From JBHENN01 sp046262015 (GTDB lineage: Bacteria > Actinomycetota > CADDZG01 > WHSQ01): 12,525 bases of DNA. Each line of letters starts with the position of its first letter. Position 1 is the stretch's first letter. The notes under the pieces were generated by a model, which saw only the letters and a program-made list of their open reading frames with translations, made no database searches and was not told where the DNA came from. Where the stretch lies: assembly GCA_046262015.1 (NCBI GenBank), contig JBHENN010000061.1:1-12525 (forward strand), in the 5' to 3' direction. Positions 1 to 6,135 of this stretch are shown one piece after another. The position numbers and the translations under genes are program-made.

Positions 1-727
1 GTGCTCCCCAAACCGCCAGAGCCACCGACAGCGCGATCGCGCCCGCCGCGACCCACGGGCGCGCGCCGAGGCCGGCGCGGACCGCGAGCAGGAACGCCCC
101 GCCGATCGCCAGCGGGACCCCGGGCGCGCTAGCCCCGTGGACGAGGCCCCATGGGCCGACGCGCGGCAATGCTCCCGAGCGAAGGGCGACGGCCGCCCCG
201 AGGAGCCACGCGGCGGCCCCTTCCGGCGCGCCGGGGAACGTCCACGCCCCGCTGGCGTGCTGCGCCACCAGGGCTCCCCCTGCCAGCGCGAGATCGGACG
301 CCGCCACCAGCGGCCACGTCGCCCACCGCGCCCCGGCTCGGCCGGCGAGGACCACGAGGGCGGCGGAGTTGCATCCCCAGAAGAGCAGCGCCGGAACCAC
401 CCAGTCGGTCGCGGCGAACAACGCGAGCCCGCTCGACGCGGCTCCGACCAGGGCGGCCACTATGAAGGCATCGCGCCCCAGATCGACCGACGCGCGCCAG
501 AAGACCAACCACCCGCACCCGATCGCGACCGCCGCCAGTGCCGCGGCGTGGGGATCGAGGGTCGCGCCGCGCCACGCCGCATCCGGTCCGCGCACAAGAA
601 AGAGGGCGCCCGCCAAGGCCATCCCGGTCGCCGCCAGCGTGCGCGGACCGAGCGCGAGCCGCCCGCGGAACCCTGCCAGGGCGACGAGACCCAGAGCCGC
701 GTGGCCGAGCAGCGCGACGAGCACCAC
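1..727 (-). CDS. Divergent NuoL/M/N (Mrp antiporter)-like membrane protein, 3' end cut by window edge
   Basis: From a GTG at 727-725 this frame stays open for 242 codons to the window edge, so the C-terminus is missing. The protein is strongly hydrophobic, with about seven predicted membrane helices. Its pattern resembles the proton-pumping antiporter-like subunits of complex I: a helix followed by LLFW near residue 117 (where the family has FWE in TM5), a D-L-A-L-A-G-G helix near 145-152, then an ALRSGALP segment near 181-188 and HGASAP near 197-202 (family: GKSA..P...W..DA..GPTPVSA). The TM5 glutamate appears to be glycine (G118) and the TM7 lysine arginine (R183), so proton pumping may be altered or lost. 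The gene starts 14 bases after the stop of the upstream membrane gene and is probably co-transcribed with it. That it codes is near certain; the family call is pattern-based inference. A second GTG at 724 is an equally possible start. Confidence 0.7.
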   Translation of the reverse strand, partial: MVLVALLGHAALGLVALAGFRGRLALGPRTLAATGMALAGALFLVRGPDAAWRGATLDPHAAALAAVAIGCGWLVFWRASVDLGRDAFIVAALVGAASSGLALFAATDWVVPALLFWGCNSAALVVLAGRAGARWATWPLVAASDLALAGGALVAQHASGAWTFPGAPEGAAAWLLGAAVALRSGALPRVGPWGLVHGASAPGVPLAIGGAFLLAVRAGLGARPWVAAGAIALSVALAVWGA

Positions 728-741
728 TTAGCTGTCCGCCC

Positions 742-1407
742 TCAGCCGGCGACCGACGACAGCACGATCGCCGCGGCGCAGCAGGTCGCCGCCCCGAGGA
801 CCGCGGCCCATCGCCACCCGTCCGGGGCGCGCGCGGTCCGCCGCGCGGCCGCCGAGATCGAGAGCGCCACCACGCCGGTCAGGCCCACCCACAGTGCGAA
901 CGCGGCGAGGTGCGCGCCCGCCCCGGGGCTTCCCGCGGCGGGCGGCCAGAACACGGTTACGAGCGCGAGCGCGACGAGCACCGCGTCCGCTTGGATCGGC
1001 CCGCTTTCGCCGCGGTCGGGCGGAACGTTGCCCGCGACCCATACGGCCGCCGCCACCAGCGAAGCCGCACCCGCGAGACCCGAGGCGAGCGCGAGCAAGG
1101 GTGGGCCCACGACGACACCCGGCCCCAGGACCGCCTGAGCCCCCTTGATCTCGGCGAGCGCTACCGACCCCCACCGCAAGGCACCGATCCCGAGCGCGAT
1201 CGCGGCCACGGCCAGGGCGCCGAGCGTCACTCCGCGGTCCTCACGAGACCTAACGCACCCGCTTCCCAGGGTCATCAGGGCGAGACCGCCGAGCACGCCG
1301 ACCAACGGGCCGTCGACCAGTCCCAGCAGGTATCCAAGGCACAGGACCGACCCCGCGGCGCGCGCCCCCGCGGAGAATGCCTCCAGTCGAGGGCTGGCGG
1401 CCGTCAA
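742..1407 (-). CDS. Six-helix hydrophobic membrane protein, unrecognised
   Basis: This is a 221-residue protein made almost entirely of hydrophobic segments. There are about six: near residues 18-45, 55-75, 88-118, 130-147, 155-178 and 195-215, separated by short charged loops such as SREDRG and VPPDRGESG. I do not recognise a family. The start chosen is TTG at 1407-1405. It overlaps the stop of the DUF5318 gene by four bases (TTGA), and it is the first usable start before the hydrophobic part. There is no well-spaced ribosome site (AGG abuts the TTG), so translation is probably coupled to the gene before it. The next gene, a NuoL-like membrane protein, follows after 14 bases. Because of that partner it may be an accessory subunit of the same membrane complex, but nothing in its own sequence proves this. 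Hydrophobicity across the full frame and the tight packing make coding likely. Confidence 0.75.
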   Translation of the reverse strand: MTAASPRLEAFSAGARAAGSVLCLGYLLGLVDGPLVGVLGGLALMTLGSGCVRSREDRGVTLGALAVAAIALGIGALRWGSVALAEIKGAQAVLGPGVVVGPPLLALASGLAGAASLVAAAVWVAGNVPPDRGESGPIQADAVLVALALVTVFWPPAAGSPGAGAHLAAFALWVGLTGVVALSISAAARRTARAPDGWRWAAVLGAATCCAAAIVLSSVAG

Positions 1408-1850
1408 CCTCGCTCGGTGCGCCCCACGCGGCCGTTCGTCGCCGCGAACCGTCGGCCGGTCTGGTACGACCGGATCAGGTGGTTCCAGCAGCAGTCCACG
1501 CATACCTCCACGACGTAACACGTGAACTGCTCGTGGGCGCGGGCGAGCTCGGCCAGCCACTCCGCCGGGTAGACCACGCGTCCGCTGTCGCGCTTCAGCT
1601 CGTCCCCGAACACGTAGCGGACCGAGCGCAGGGTCTCGTGGGAGCAGACCGGGCACTTCTCGGGAAGCTCCTCACCGATGTTCTTGGCCGCTCGCATGAG
1701 CTCCGGATGCGCGTCGCAGACCTCGCTGGTCCCCAGGGTCCCCCGGCGGACGGCCATGAGCACGGCACGCCGGGCGAGCGCGTAGTCGACCACCGGGCCC
1801 GACGCGGGGGGCCGGCGGGTGGGATCGAACGAGCGCCCCGACAGGACCAT
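1404..1850 (-). CDS. DUF5318 family zinc-ribbon protein
   Basis: This 148-residue protein matches the actinobacterial DUF5318 family, to which I assign the M. tuberculosis Rv0049 protein from memory. Family features are visible in order: VVDYALARR near 20-28, EVCDAHPELMRAA near 43-55, a first zinc knuckle CPVC at 66-69, the block YVFGDELKRDSGRV at 79-92, and EVCVDCCWNHLIRSY at 115-129 with the second knuckle CVDC at 117-120. Four cysteines in two CxxC pairs predict a structural zinc site. Function is unknown. The ATG at 1850-1848 was chosen because it places the conserved VVDYAL about 20 residues in, as in relatives. The frame stays open far upstream, but that part is antisense to the PadR gene. 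The gene is transcribed divergently from padR, and the shared 135-base gap carries an inverted repeat that could control both sides. Confidence 0.9.
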   Translation of the reverse strand: MVLSGRSFDPTRRPPASGPVVDYALARRAVLMAVRRGTLGTSEVCDAHPELMRAAKNIGEELPEKCPVCSHETLRSVRYVFGDELKRDSGRVVYPAEWLAELARAHEQFTCYVVEVCVDCCWNHLIRSYQTGRRFAATNGRVGRTERG

Positions 1851-1905
1851 CCCGGAATCGTAGCGGTCGCTGTCCCCGCCGTCGCCGAGGACCAGGACCC
1901 CCGGC

Positions 1906-1934
1906 TTGCGCCCGGTAAGGTATCGTGCTGATAT
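1906..1934 (+). promoter_or_regulatory. Possible promoter of padR-ino1
   Basis: TTGCGC (1906-1911) and TGATAT (1929-1934) are separated by 17 bases, a plausible sigma-70-type -35/-10 pair. The -10 enters the left arm of the inverted repeat, so a bound repressor would block it. The match is only moderate and no start site is known. Confidence 0.35.
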
Positions 1935-1950
1935 ATCGAAGCGATATATC
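1930..1950. promoter_or_regulatory. Perfect AT-rich inverted repeat, likely PadR operator
   Basis: The arms GATATATCG (1930-1938) and CGATATATC (1942-1950) are exact reverse complements separated by AAG. This island of A and T stands out in DNA that is otherwise very GC-rich. It lies 35 bases before the padR start, in the gap between two divergent genes, where an autoregulating PadR dimer would be expected to bind. It overlaps possible -10 elements in both directions. The symmetry is seen directly; binding by the neighbouring PadR protein is inference. Confidence 0.75.
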
Positions 1951-1962
1951 CGACGAGCACAA
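1934..1962 (-). promoter_or_regulatory. Possible promoter of the leftward DUF5318 unit
   Basis: Read on the minus strand, TTGTGC (1962-1957) and TCGATA (1939-1934) are spaced by 17 bases. Both the spacer and the -10 lie in the inverted repeat, so one bound regulator could control both directions. This is a pattern match only. Confidence 0.3.
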
Positions 1963-1972
1963 CGACCGAGCG

Positions 1973-1977
1973 AGGAG
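1973..1977 (+). promoter_or_regulatory. Ribosome binding site of the PadR gene
   Basis: AGGAG at 1973-1977 lies eight bases before the GTG at 1986 and supports that start over the internal ATG codons at 2001 and 2043. Confidence 0.7.
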
Positions 1978-1985
1978 AGAGGGAC

Positions 1986-2591
1986 GTGAAACAGCCAGGC
2001 ATGCTCGAGCTGCCCGTTCTGGGCCTTCTTAAGGAGAAGGACATGCACGGGTACGAGCTCCGCAAGCAGCTCGGCGGGATGCTCGGCCCCTTCTGGCAGG
2101 TCTCCTGGGGTTCTCTCTACCCGACCTTGAGACGGCTGTCGAGGCTGGGCGCGGTCGAGAAGGTCGAGACGGTCAAGCCCGTTAAGCCGAAACGGAGCGC
2201 CCGGGCCGCCGACAAGCAGGCGAGTCTGGGCGCCGGCCGCAGGAAGAACGTCTACCGCCTGACGCCGGAAGGCGAGCGGATGTTCACGAGCATGTTGGAA
2301 GAGACCGCGGCGGCGGTCGATGCCGAGCACTTCACCCTCAAGCTCGCGTTCTTTCGCTATCTCCAGCCCGAGACCCGGGTCGCCTTGCTCGAGCGCAGGC
2401 GCGCCTACCTGCAGGACAAGCTCGGGCAGTTCCGGGCGAACCTGAAGGACTACCGCGAACGGATCGACAGCTACACCCTGTCGCTCCAGAACCACGGCAT
2501 GGCCTCCACGGAGAGCGACATCGCATGGATCGAAGAGTTGATCAAGAGGGAGCGCGCTCCGGAGGCGCGCCCCGAGACGACCAACGCATAG
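1986..2591 (+). CDS. PadR family transcriptional regulator
   Basis: This is a 201-residue regulator. The N-terminal winged helix is clear: LELPVLGLLKEKDMHGYEL at about 7-25, then WGSLYPTLRRLSRLGAVEKVE at 41-61 as the recognition region, and the wing strand VYRLTPEGERMF at 89-100. The wing carries a long, basic insert (about residues 62-87, rich in K and R) compared with short PadR proteins. The C-terminal half is helical and charged (about 105-195), fitting the dimerisation domain. PadR proteins are usually repressors that bind an inverted repeat, and the perfect repeat at 1930-1950 just upstream suggests autoregulation. Only 12 bases separate it from ino1, so the two are probably one operon and the likely target is inositol phosphate synthesis. 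The same pairing is known in mycobacteria (Rv0047c beside Rv0046c, from memory). The ligand is unknown. Confidence 0.93.
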   Translation: MKQPGMLELPVLGLLKEKDMHGYELRKQLGGMLGPFWQVSWGSLYPTLRRLSRLGAVEKVETVKPVKPKRSARAADKQASLGAGRRKNVYRLTPEGERMFTSMLEETAAAVDAEHFTLKLAFFRYLQPETRVALLERRRAYLQDKLGQFRANLKDYRERIDSYTLSLQNHGMASTESDIAWIEELIKRERAPEARPETTNA

Positions 2592-2603
2592 GGGGACCGC
2601 AAC

Positions 2604-3752
2604 GTGGCGAAGATAAGGGTGGGCATCATCGGAGTGGGGAACTGTGCATCATCTCTGATCCAGGGCATCGAGCACTACGCCAAGGCGCGCTCGGACGAGC
2701 GCGTGCCCGGCTTGATGCACGTCGACCTCGGGCCGTACCACGTCTCGGATATCGAGTTCACCTGCGCGTTCGACGTCGACGGCGCCAAGGTCGGCCTGGA
2801 TCTGTCGGACGCGATCTGGATCGAGCCCAACAACACGACCAGGTTCGCGGACGTCCCCAAGCTCGGCCTCGAGGTCCAGCGCGGTCATACCTACGACGGA
2901 CTGGGCAAGTACTACCGCGAGGTCGTGACCGAATCCGACCTCCCGCCGGTGGACGTCGCCGGTGTGCTACGCGCGACCGAGACCGACGTGCTGATCAACT
3001 ACCTCCCGGTCGGCTCGGAGCAGGCGGCTCGGTTCTACGCCGAGCAGGCGCTCGATGCAGGGGTCGCGTTCGTCAACTGCATGCCGGTGTTCATCGCGAC
3101 CAACGAGGAGTGGGCCCACCGGTTCACCAAGCGCGGCGTGCCGATCATCGGCGACGACATCAAGAGCCAGCTCGGCGCGACCATCTCGCATCGCGTCCTG
3201 TCGAAGCTGTTCGAGGATCGCGGCTTGATCATCGACCACACCTATCAGCTGAACTTCGGCGGGAACATGGACTTCAAGAACATGCTCGAACGGGATCGGC
3301 TGCACTCGAAGAAGCTCTCCAAGACGCAGTCGGTGACGTCGCAGATCGATGGCGGCATCGACAGCGACGACATCCACATCGGCCCGTCGGACCACGTACC
3401 GTGGCTCAAGGATCGCAAATGGGCGTATATCCGCATCGAGGGTCGCGAGTTCGGCGACGTGCCCGTGTCACTCGAGCTCAAGCTGGAGGTGTGGGACTCC
3501 CCGAACTCGGCGGGCGTGGTGATCGACGCGGTGCGCTGCGCCAAGATCGCCCTCGATCGCGGGCTCGGCGGCCCCCTGGTGGGCCCGAGCGCCTACTTCA
3601 TGAAGTCCCCTCCGATCCAGTACCGCGACTCCGAAGCGCACGAGCTGGTCGAGGCGTTCATCACCGGCGGACAGGGGGGATCCGACCCGACCGCCAACGG
3701 ACGGGTGCCCGCCACCATCGGCGCCCACCCACCGGCACACGCCGGCTCCTGA
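2604..3752 (+). CDS. ino1: Inositol-3-phosphate synthase (actinobacterial type)
   Basis: This enzyme converts glucose 6-phosphate to 1D-myo-inositol 3-phosphate using NAD+. It is the first step towards phosphatidylinositol lipids and, in many actinobacteria, mycothiol. The 382-residue length fits the short bacterial form. Visible family blocks are the Rossmann NAD loop GVGNCASS (10-17), DVLINYLPVGSE and NCMPVFIAT in the middle, GDDIKSQLGATISHRVL, the catalytic-region blocks QLNFGGNMDFKNM and DRLHSKKLSKTQSVTSQ, then HIGPSDHVPWLKDRKWAYI and the C-terminal AYFMKSPPIQYRD. All appear intact. The GTG at 2604 follows an AGGGGG-type ribosome site, and the gene begins 12 bases after padR, implying co-transcription. 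The last 25 or so residues (GGQGGSDPTANGR onward) form a low-complexity tail. The MFS gene follows after 31 bases and may share the transcript. Confidence 0.97.
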   Translation: MAKIRVGIIGVGNCASSLIQGIEHYAKARSDERVPGLMHVDLGPYHVSDIEFTCAFDVDGAKVGLDLSDAIWIEPNNTTRFADVPKLGLEVQRGHTYDGLGKYYREVVTESDLPPVDVAGVLRATETDVLINYLPVGSEQAARFYAEQALDAGVAFVNCMPVFIATNEEWAHRFTKRGVPIIGDDIKSQLGATISHRVLSKLFEDRGLIIDHTYQLNFGGNMDFKNMLERDRLHSKKLSKTQSVTSQIDGGIDSDDIHIGPSDHVPWLKDRKWAYIRIEGREFGDVPVSLELKLEVWDSPNSAGVVIDAVRCAKIALDRGLGGPLVGPSAYFMKSPPIQYRDSEAHELVEAFITGGQGGSDPTANGRVPATIGAHPPAHAGS

Positions 3753-3783
3753 GCCCCAGCTCCACCGCGACCACAGCACCCGC

Positions 3784-5052
3784 GTGAGCGCGCACTCCAT
3801 CACGCTGCGCGAGCTCGTCGCGGAGCGCGATCTGCGCCTCTTGCTGGGGGCTCAGTTCCTCGCGCAGGCAGCCGACGGGATCGCCCAGGCGGTGTTCGCC
3901 GACATCCTGGTGCTCGACCCGCTGGCGCAGGGTACCCCCGGCAAGATCCTGCTGTTGTTCTCTCTCACCCTCCTTCCCTATTCTGCGATCGCCCCGTTCA
4001 TGGGCGTGTTCGTCGACCGGTGGCGGCGGCGAAACGTGCTGCTCGGGACGAACCTCGCGCGCGCCGTGCTGCTGGCGACCCTGCCCCTGTGGGCCAGGCC
4101 GTTGCCGCGCGACGTGGCTCTGTCGATCGGGCTCCTGAGCTTGCTCGCCGCGGGCCGGCTGTTCCTCACGACCAAGAGCGCGGTTCTGCCGGTCCTGCTG
4201 CACGAACACCATCTCCTCAGGGGGAACGCGTTGTCGAGCGGCGGCGGCATGATCTGCGCCCTGGCGGGCGGCATCCTCGGCGTGGTCCTGACCGGCAACC
4301 TCCCCCCGGAGGCCGCGTTCGCAGCGTGCGGGTTCGTGTACCTCGGGGCCGCCGTTACCGGCACGCGCATCTCCGATCCCCTCGCGCACGAGCGCGCGCG
4401 CACTGCGGGTCTGGCAAAGGCGTTGCTCGCGGTGCTCGCCGAGCTCGCCTCCGGAGCGCGTGCCATCTACCGGCGCGCCGGAGCGCGGCTTCCCCTGGTC
4501 GGCATCTTCATCCTCAGGACGATCGGGATGTTCATCGCGATCGCGGCGATCTTGATCATCAAAGAGACCTTTCCGGGAACCGACGATCGCTTCGGAAGGC
4601 TGTCGGTGAGCGCGCTGGCCCTGGGCGCCGCGGGCATCGGCGCGTTCGCGGGAGCCGTCACGGCGCCGCTAGTCGGGCGCAGGATGTCCGAGCCACGCAT
4701 GGTGTTGCTGGGCTTCGGGATCTCCGGGCTGGCGATCCTGGTGCTGGGCGGGGTCGCGGCGGTGCCAGGATTGCTCGCCCTTACGTTCGCGGCCGGTTAC
4801 GGTGGATTCATCGCCAAGGTGTCGGTCGACGCCCTGGTGCAGCAGAACATTCCCGACCGCTTCCGGGGCCGCGCCTTCTCGCTCTACGACATCCTCTACA
4901 ACCTCGCGAGCGTCGCGGCCGCTCTCCTCATGGTCGCGACCCAGGAGTCGGCCCTCCGTAGCGTGATGATCCTCATGGGGATCGGAACGCTCGGCGCGGC
5001 GCTTCTCCTCGGGGCCGCGTTCGCGCGTGCCGGCTTGCTGCGGGCGGGATGA
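3784..5052 (+). CDS. MFS transporter (MFS_3/EntS-like exporter)
   Basis: This 422-residue integral membrane protein has about 12 hydrophobic helices. The N-terminal block LRELVAERDLRLLLGAQFLAQAADGIAQAVFADIL and the loop GVFVDRWRRRNVLLGTNLARAVLL (MFS motif A, G-x-x-x-D-R-x-x-R-R, near residues 78-87) are typical of the MFS_3 family related to EntS. A loop with basic residues lies mid-protein, and a second copy of the motif appears as GRRMSEPRM near 298. The substrate cannot be read from the sequence. The GTG at 3784 was chosen because it lies just before the conserved block; there is no good Shine-Dalgarno site, which fits coupling to ino1 31 bases upstream. I recall an exporter beside ino1 in other actinobacteria. 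No obvious rho-independent terminator follows the stop. Confidence 0.9.
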   Translation: MSAHSITLRELVAERDLRLLLGAQFLAQAADGIAQAVFADILVLDPLAQGTPGKILLLFSLTLLPYSAIAPFMGVFVDRWRRRNVLLGTNLARAVLLATLPLWARPLPRDVALSIGLLSLLAAGRLFLTTKSAVLPVLLHEHHLLRGNALSSGGGMICALAGGILGVVLTGNLPPEAAFAACGFVYLGAAVTGTRISDPLAHERARTAGLAKALLAVLAELASGARAIYRRAGARLPLVGIFILRTIGMFIAIAAILIIKETFPGTDDRFGRLSVSALALGAAGIGAFAGAVTAPLVGRRMSEPRMVLLGFGISGLAILVLGGVAAVPGLLALTFAAGYGGFIAKVSVDALVQQNIPDRFRGRAFSLYDILYNLASVAAALLMVATQESALRSVMILMGIGTLGAALLLGAAFARAGLLRAG

Positions 5053-5142
5053 TCCGGCCCGTGTGTGGAAGCGGTGGCAGGGGCCCGACTTCATAGGTGT
5101 CGCACCCTCCTGGTTCGCTGCTCTAGCAGAGCCCTGCGAGCG

Positions 5143-5149
5143 AAGGAGG
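5143..5149 (+). promoter_or_regulatory. Ribosome binding site of the cysteine-rich gene
   Basis: AAGGAGG at 5143-5149 is a near-perfect Shine-Dalgarno sequence, the strongest in the window. It lies four bases before the GTG at 5154. The out-of-frame ATG at 5152 would be only two bases away. This argues that the short cysteine-rich frame is translated. Confidence 0.6.
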
Positions 5150-5153
5150 CGAT

Positions 5154-5426
5154 GTGGCGGCATGTGAATCCTGTGGGTGCGAGATGCTGGACGCGGTCCC
5201 GTGCACGCTCGACAGGATCCTTCTCCTGGAGGGGTCTTTTCCTCGGATCAGATACGGGGATGCGCCGGAAGATCGCGGTGCCGATAAACCGTGCCATGAC
5301 TGCTGGACACCGCTCGGGGCGTTCCATCACCCCGGGTGTGATTGGGAGAGGTGCCCTTGCTGCGGGAACCAACTCATCTCTTGTGGATGCTGGGAAGACC
5401 TTGAAATCACGCGTAGCGCCTTGTAG
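5154..5426 (+). CDS. Small cysteine-rich putative zinc-binding protein
   Basis: This 90-residue protein has 12 cysteines. They are at residues 4, 7, 9 and 17 in the N-terminal part and 47, 50, 62, 67, 69, 70, 77 and 79 in the C-terminal part, with a histidine pair at 58-59. The C-terminal pattern CHDC...HHPGCDxExCPxC.xQ..SCxC resembles a short zinc-ribbon motif I have seen in hypothetical bacterial proteins, but I know no function for it. A strong ribosome site supports the GTG start. A larger overlapping frame (5065-5505) is basic and low-complexity and is less likely. The TAG stop (5424-5426) lies inside the palindromic operator of the following toxin-antitoxin pair, so the two are tightly packed. 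GC content looks lower here than in the flanking core genes, which hints at acquired DNA. Confidence 0.8.
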   Translation: MAACESCGCEMLDAVPCTLDRILLLEGSFPRIRYGDAPEDRGADKPCHDCWTPLGAFHHPGCDWERCPCCGNQLISCGCWEDLEITRSAL

Positions 5427-5429
5427 CAC
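5401..5429 (+). promoter_or_regulatory. Possible promoter of the toxin-antitoxin pair
   Basis: TTGAAA (5401-5406) and TAGCAC (5424-5429) are separated by 17 bases. The -35 is good and the -10 weak. The -10 falls within the palindrome, the usual arrangement for autorepression. The predicted transcript start would be close to the antitoxin ATG at 5451. Confidence 0.35.
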
Positions 5430-5438
5430 GCGTGCTAC
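5423..5438. promoter_or_regulatory. 16-bp perfect palindrome, likely toxin-antitoxin operator
   Basis: GTAGCACG followed directly by CGTGCTAC reads the same on both strands. It ends 12 bases before the antitoxin start, where antitoxin or toxin-antitoxin complexes normally bind to autoregulate. It also overlaps the stop codon of the preceding gene. The symmetry is observed; the function is inferred. Confidence 0.75.
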
Positions 5439-5450
5439 CCTGGCCCCAGT

Positions 5451-5705
5451 ATGGCAAGGGAGATCACCCAGAGAGAGCTTCGGAATGAGAGTGGCGCCGT
5501 CATGAGGGCCCTCGATAGCGGCGAGTCGTTCGTTGTGACGCGAAATGGGGTCCCGGTCGGCGAGCTGCATCCGATACGACACCAGAGGTTCGTTGCATCC
5601 GGAGTCGTTTCGGCCGCATTCGCCGGCGCGCCGGGCATCGACCTCCAGGCGCTACGCGCAGACCTGGATTCGGTAGTGGATCAGGCCGCCGTTCCTCATG
5701 GCTAA
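5451..5705 (+). CDS. Phd/YefM family antitoxin
   Basis: This 84-residue protein has the N-terminal Phd/YefM DNA-binding fold: EITQRELRNESGAVMRALDSGESFVVTRNGVPVGEL covers about residues 4-39, including the typical S-G-E-x-x-x-V-T-R-N-G-x-P-V turn. The C-terminal half (about 45-84) is variable, as expected for the toxin-neutralising tail. It overlaps the PIN toxin gene by eight bases (5698-5705), the usual antitoxin-first order with translational coupling. There is no clear Shine-Dalgarno site before the ATG at 5451, and the predicted transcript start is close, so translation may be leaderless. A perfect 16-bp palindrome just upstream is its likely operator. Confidence 0.92.
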   Translation: MAREITQRELRNESGAVMRALDSGESFVVTRNGVPVGELHPIRHQRFVASGVVSAAFAGAPGIDLQALRADLDSVVDQAAVPHG

Positions 5706-6111
5706 CGAACATCGCGAGCGCGGGATCATCGACACCTCGGTCGTCATCGAACTCGAGAGGATCGAGCCGGAGAGCCTGCCGACAGAGGTCTCGATATCGG
5801 TCGTCACACTGGCCGAGCTCGCGGCGGGGCCACATGCCACCAGCGATCCTGCAGAACGCGCGCGTCGCCAGGACAGACTGCAGCGCACGGAAGCCACCTT
5901 CGAACCCTTGCCGATCGACGGAGCGGTCGCGCGGGCATACGGGCGCATCTATGCAGCCGTCGTTGCCGGAGGAAGAAAGGCGCGCGGCCGCCGAGCCCTC
6001 GATCTCCTGATAGCAGCGACCGCTCTGGCAGCGGAACTTCCCGTCTATACGCGCAACCCGGATGACTTCGGAGGCTTGGAAGACCTGGTTGAAGCTGTGT
6101 GCGTGGACTAG
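5698..6111 (+). CDS. vapC: PIN-domain ribonuclease toxin (VapC-like)
   Basis: This is a 137-residue PIN domain, close to the usual VapC length. The acidic residues expected to bind the catalytic Mg2+ or Mn2+ are present: D12 in IIDTSVVIE, E40 in VVTLAEL, D102 in RRALDLLIAATA and D122 or D123 in YTRNPDDF. VapC toxins cleave RNA, often tRNA or rRNA, when not bound by antitoxin. The target here cannot be predicted. The ATG lies inside the end of the antitoxin gene, so the pair is expressed together. All catalytic positions are intact, so it appears active. The gene ends 24 bases from the stop of the convergent methyltransferase gene. Confidence 0.93.
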   Translation: MANEHRERGIIDTSVVIELERIEPESLPTEVSISVVTLAELAAGPHATSDPAERARRQDRLQRTEATFEPLPIDGAVARAYGRIYAAVVAGGRKARGRRALDLLIAATALAAELPVYTRNPDDFGGLEDLVEAVCVD

Positions 6112-6135
6112 ACAGGAGGTGCGGGAGCCGGGCGC

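Noticed and set aside
1851..2495. Upstream extension of the DUF5318 frame to a 363-residue protein.
   Set aside because: The extension is antisense to the PadR gene, and DUF5318 relatives begin shortly before the VVDYAL block.
2525..3787. Open frame of about 420 codons overlapping ino1 on the same strand.
   Set aside because: Ino1 is unmistakable in the other frame; this one is arginine-rich and featureless.
5075..5150. tRNA-like look of the gap before the cysteine-rich gene (GGTTCG and a short CTGCT/AGCAG stem).
   Set aside because: No acceptor stem, D arm or anticodon arm could be assembled.
5065..5505. Alternative 146-codon frame over the cysteine-rich gene, including an ATG at 5152.
   Set aside because: Its product is basic and low-complexity and would run through the operator into the antitoxin. 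The ATG is too close to the ribosome site, while the overlapping frame has ordered cysteine pairs.
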